Shown piece by piece: positions 11,351 through 12,615 of a DNA stretch of 12,615 bases (position 1 is the first letter of the stretch; each line of letters begins with the position of its first letter). Both the position numbers and the translations under genes were made by a program. Source of the stretch: Phycisphaerae bacterium (GTDB taxonomy: Bacteria; Planctomycetota; Phycisphaerae; Sedimentisphaerales; Anaerohalosphaeraceae); NCBI GenBank assembly GCA_021736615.1, contig JAIPFN010000165.1, forward strand, positions 1 through 12,615, read 5' to 3'. The notes beneath the pieces are model-generated. The model searched no databases and was not told the origin of the DNA. It saw only the letters and a list, made by a program, of their open reading frames with translations.

Positions 11351-12615
11351 TCAATAATTACTGTTCTGCCACTTAGATGCCAGATCCGCAAAGTCTATCA
11401 TATTGATTATCCCGTCCTTGTTTATATCCAAAGGCAGCGCACCCGTCGTCGCCATCCAATGTTCGGCGAAGACTCTCAGGTATTCCATATTGACGATCAA
11501 ATCCCCATCAGCCTCAAGCTCCATGATCGTAGTAAAGCTGTTTGTCCCGCCTGCCGTACCGATGATCCTTATCGCCGTGCCGACCGTCGGTTCAAATGTA
11601 AACGTAATCTCCTGATACATTTTATGTTTGTCCAGCGGTTCCGATACCTGGATATTTGCCGGGCTGATAAAGTTACCCTCATGGAGGATTTCTACTCTAA
11701 TATCCTCAAAAAAACCGCCATCCAGGACGTCACTTCTAACATAAGTATTGATTCCTTTCCAGTCGACATCGCCCTCATAGAAGGTAACCCCGCTAAAACT
11801 AACTTCACTGGAAAAGTTTAACTGATAATAATCTTCCACAGGTCTCAGTGCCGGGTTAGAAACATAAGTGTAGTATGGTTTATGGCCGTTATACGAGTTG
11901 TCTTTTATGCCGTCGATGATCGCATTAAGGTTTGACCTGTCGATATTCGAATTGAAATTTTCCACAGACGCCGAAGGGCTAACGCTCATCCCTGCCGCCA
12001 GTGCCTTTCCGACAAGTCCCGATGGCCCCGTTGGGTCGGGTTTTTCAGGGTCGGTTATAAGTCCCGCGGCGCTGACCGGGATATGATAAGTTTTTTCAGG
12101 TTCATTGGTTATATAACCGCCGCGGCTGATAATATTTGCTCCGGCAAGGTCGGCGATCTTCGAGGCAATATTCGAGATCGTGTCATATTGCGGGTTAGTG
12201 ACGCTGTGGTCGGGAAGAAACGGCCTGTAAACATTTTTGTATACGTCCCCGCAAACCGCCGGATCCGTCAGCTCACCCGGCAACCCGGAGTAACCTTCGA
12301 TAACGCCGATGATCCCTGCCGCCGTTGCCGGATTGCAGTCGCAGTCCCACCCCGCCAGAACGCCGATCTGTGCAGTTTCCTTAAAATCGCCTTCGCCATA
12401 AAGAAGGCAAAGAACCGTCGCCCCCGTGTTGACCGTCGATTCGATCCAGTTATAATACCTGTAGTTTGACTGCGTCCCCTGGTAGCTGTCATACAGTTTT
12501 CTTCGCGTAGACCGCCAGTCGGCAACCCCGTCAACCATATCTTCTGTGTACCACTTTTTCACATCGGATATTACCTTATGCGTCCTGCTGCTTTGCGGAA
12601 TCGCTTCAAGCCCCT
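11351..12615 (-). CDS. ADP-ribosylglycohydrolase-fold protein with dockerin-like tail (N-terminus outside window)
   Basis: The frame is open to the window edge, so at least 420 C-terminal residues are seen; a GTG at 12562 is internal, because the residues before it (GLEAIPQSSRTHKVI) continue the family pattern. The ADP-ribosylglycohydrolase domain is shown by NWIESTVNTGATVLCLLYGE and by GVLAGWDCDCNPATAAGIIG (metal-site aspartates at about 12332-12349). Family enzymes remove ADP-ribose or similar N- or O-glycosidic groups, using two Mg ions. After it, a beta-rich part (about 11490-11830; EVSFSGVTFYEGDV, ILHEGNFISP, ITFTFEPTVGTAIRI) looks like a discoidin or F5/8C-type sugar-binding module. The end, DINKDGIINMIDFADLASKW (about 11369-11431), is a dockerin-like single EF-hand common in Phycisphaerae exported proteins. 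The protein is therefore probably secreted or surface bound, with an uncertain substrate. It converges on yggS. Confidence 0.8.
   Translation of the reverse strand, partial: GLEAIPQSSRTHKVISDVKKWYTEDMVDGVADWRSTRRKLYDSYQGTQSNYRYYNWIESTVNTGATVLCLLYGEGDFKETAQIGVLAGWDCDCNPATAAGIIGVIEGYSGLPGELTDPAVCGDVYKNVYRPFLPDHSVTNPQYDTISNIASKIADLAGANIISRGGYITNEPEKTYHIPVSAAGLITDPEKPDPTGPSGLVGKALAAGMSVSPSASVENFNSNIDRSNLNAIIDGIKDNSYNGHKPYYTYVSNPALRPVEDYYQLNFSSEVSFSGVTFYEGDVDWKGINTYVRSDVLDGGFFEDIRVEILHEGNFISPANIQVSEPLDKHKMYQEITFTFEPTVGTAIRIIGTAGGTNSFTTIMELEADGDLIVNMEYLRVFAEHWMATTGALPLDINKDGIINMIDFADLASKWQNSNY

Overview
The window looks like chromosomal DNA from a planctomycete, most likely of the class Phycisphaerae (Sedimentisphaerales-type). 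The evidence is a single dockerin-like EF-hand segment (DINKDGIINMIDFADLASKW) ending a large exported-looking enzyme, a bacterial topoisomerase VI A subunit, a membrane pyrophosphatase with a signal-peptide-like N-terminus, and intergenic regions filled with short degenerate repeats. This assignment rests on recognised families and recollection, not on a database search.

Layout: the window opens inside the 3' end of an ISL3-family transposase gene (1-107). Its probable right terminus (about 116-137) abuts an ankyrin-repeat gene (to 1614) that seems to have lost its 5' end. A minus-strand site-2-protease-type metalloprotease (1699-2463) follows, converging on the ankyrin gene and diverging from hppA (2747-5152), the ion-pumping membrane pyrophosphatase, which ends at a strong intrinsic terminator. 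Three housekeeping genes come next on the plus strand, each apparently its own transcription unit: rsfS (ribosome silencing factor, 5510-5911), argS (arginyl-tRNA synthetase, 6256-8037) and a YjbQ/UPF0047 gene (8224-8634). After a 670-base gap are top6A (9305-10399) and the PLP-binding yggS gene (10567-11310), which has a TATAAT box so close to its ATG that a leaderless mRNA is predicted. The window ends in the 3' part of a minus-strand gene for an ADP-ribosylglycohydrolase-fold protein with a dockerin-like tail.

The genes do not form one pathway. The most unusual content is intergenic. The gaps before rsfS, argS and the YjbQ gene are mosaics of the same pieces in a similar order: an element built around GAACAAGGAATA that can form imperfect palindromes of about 110 bases, a 38-base direct repeat, and degenerate tandem repeats of 7-base or 9/10-base units, the last of them ending just before the start codon. 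A separate GC-rich hairpin repeat sits at the 3' ends of several genes. No CRISPR array, tRNA, rRNA or recognisable defence system is visible.
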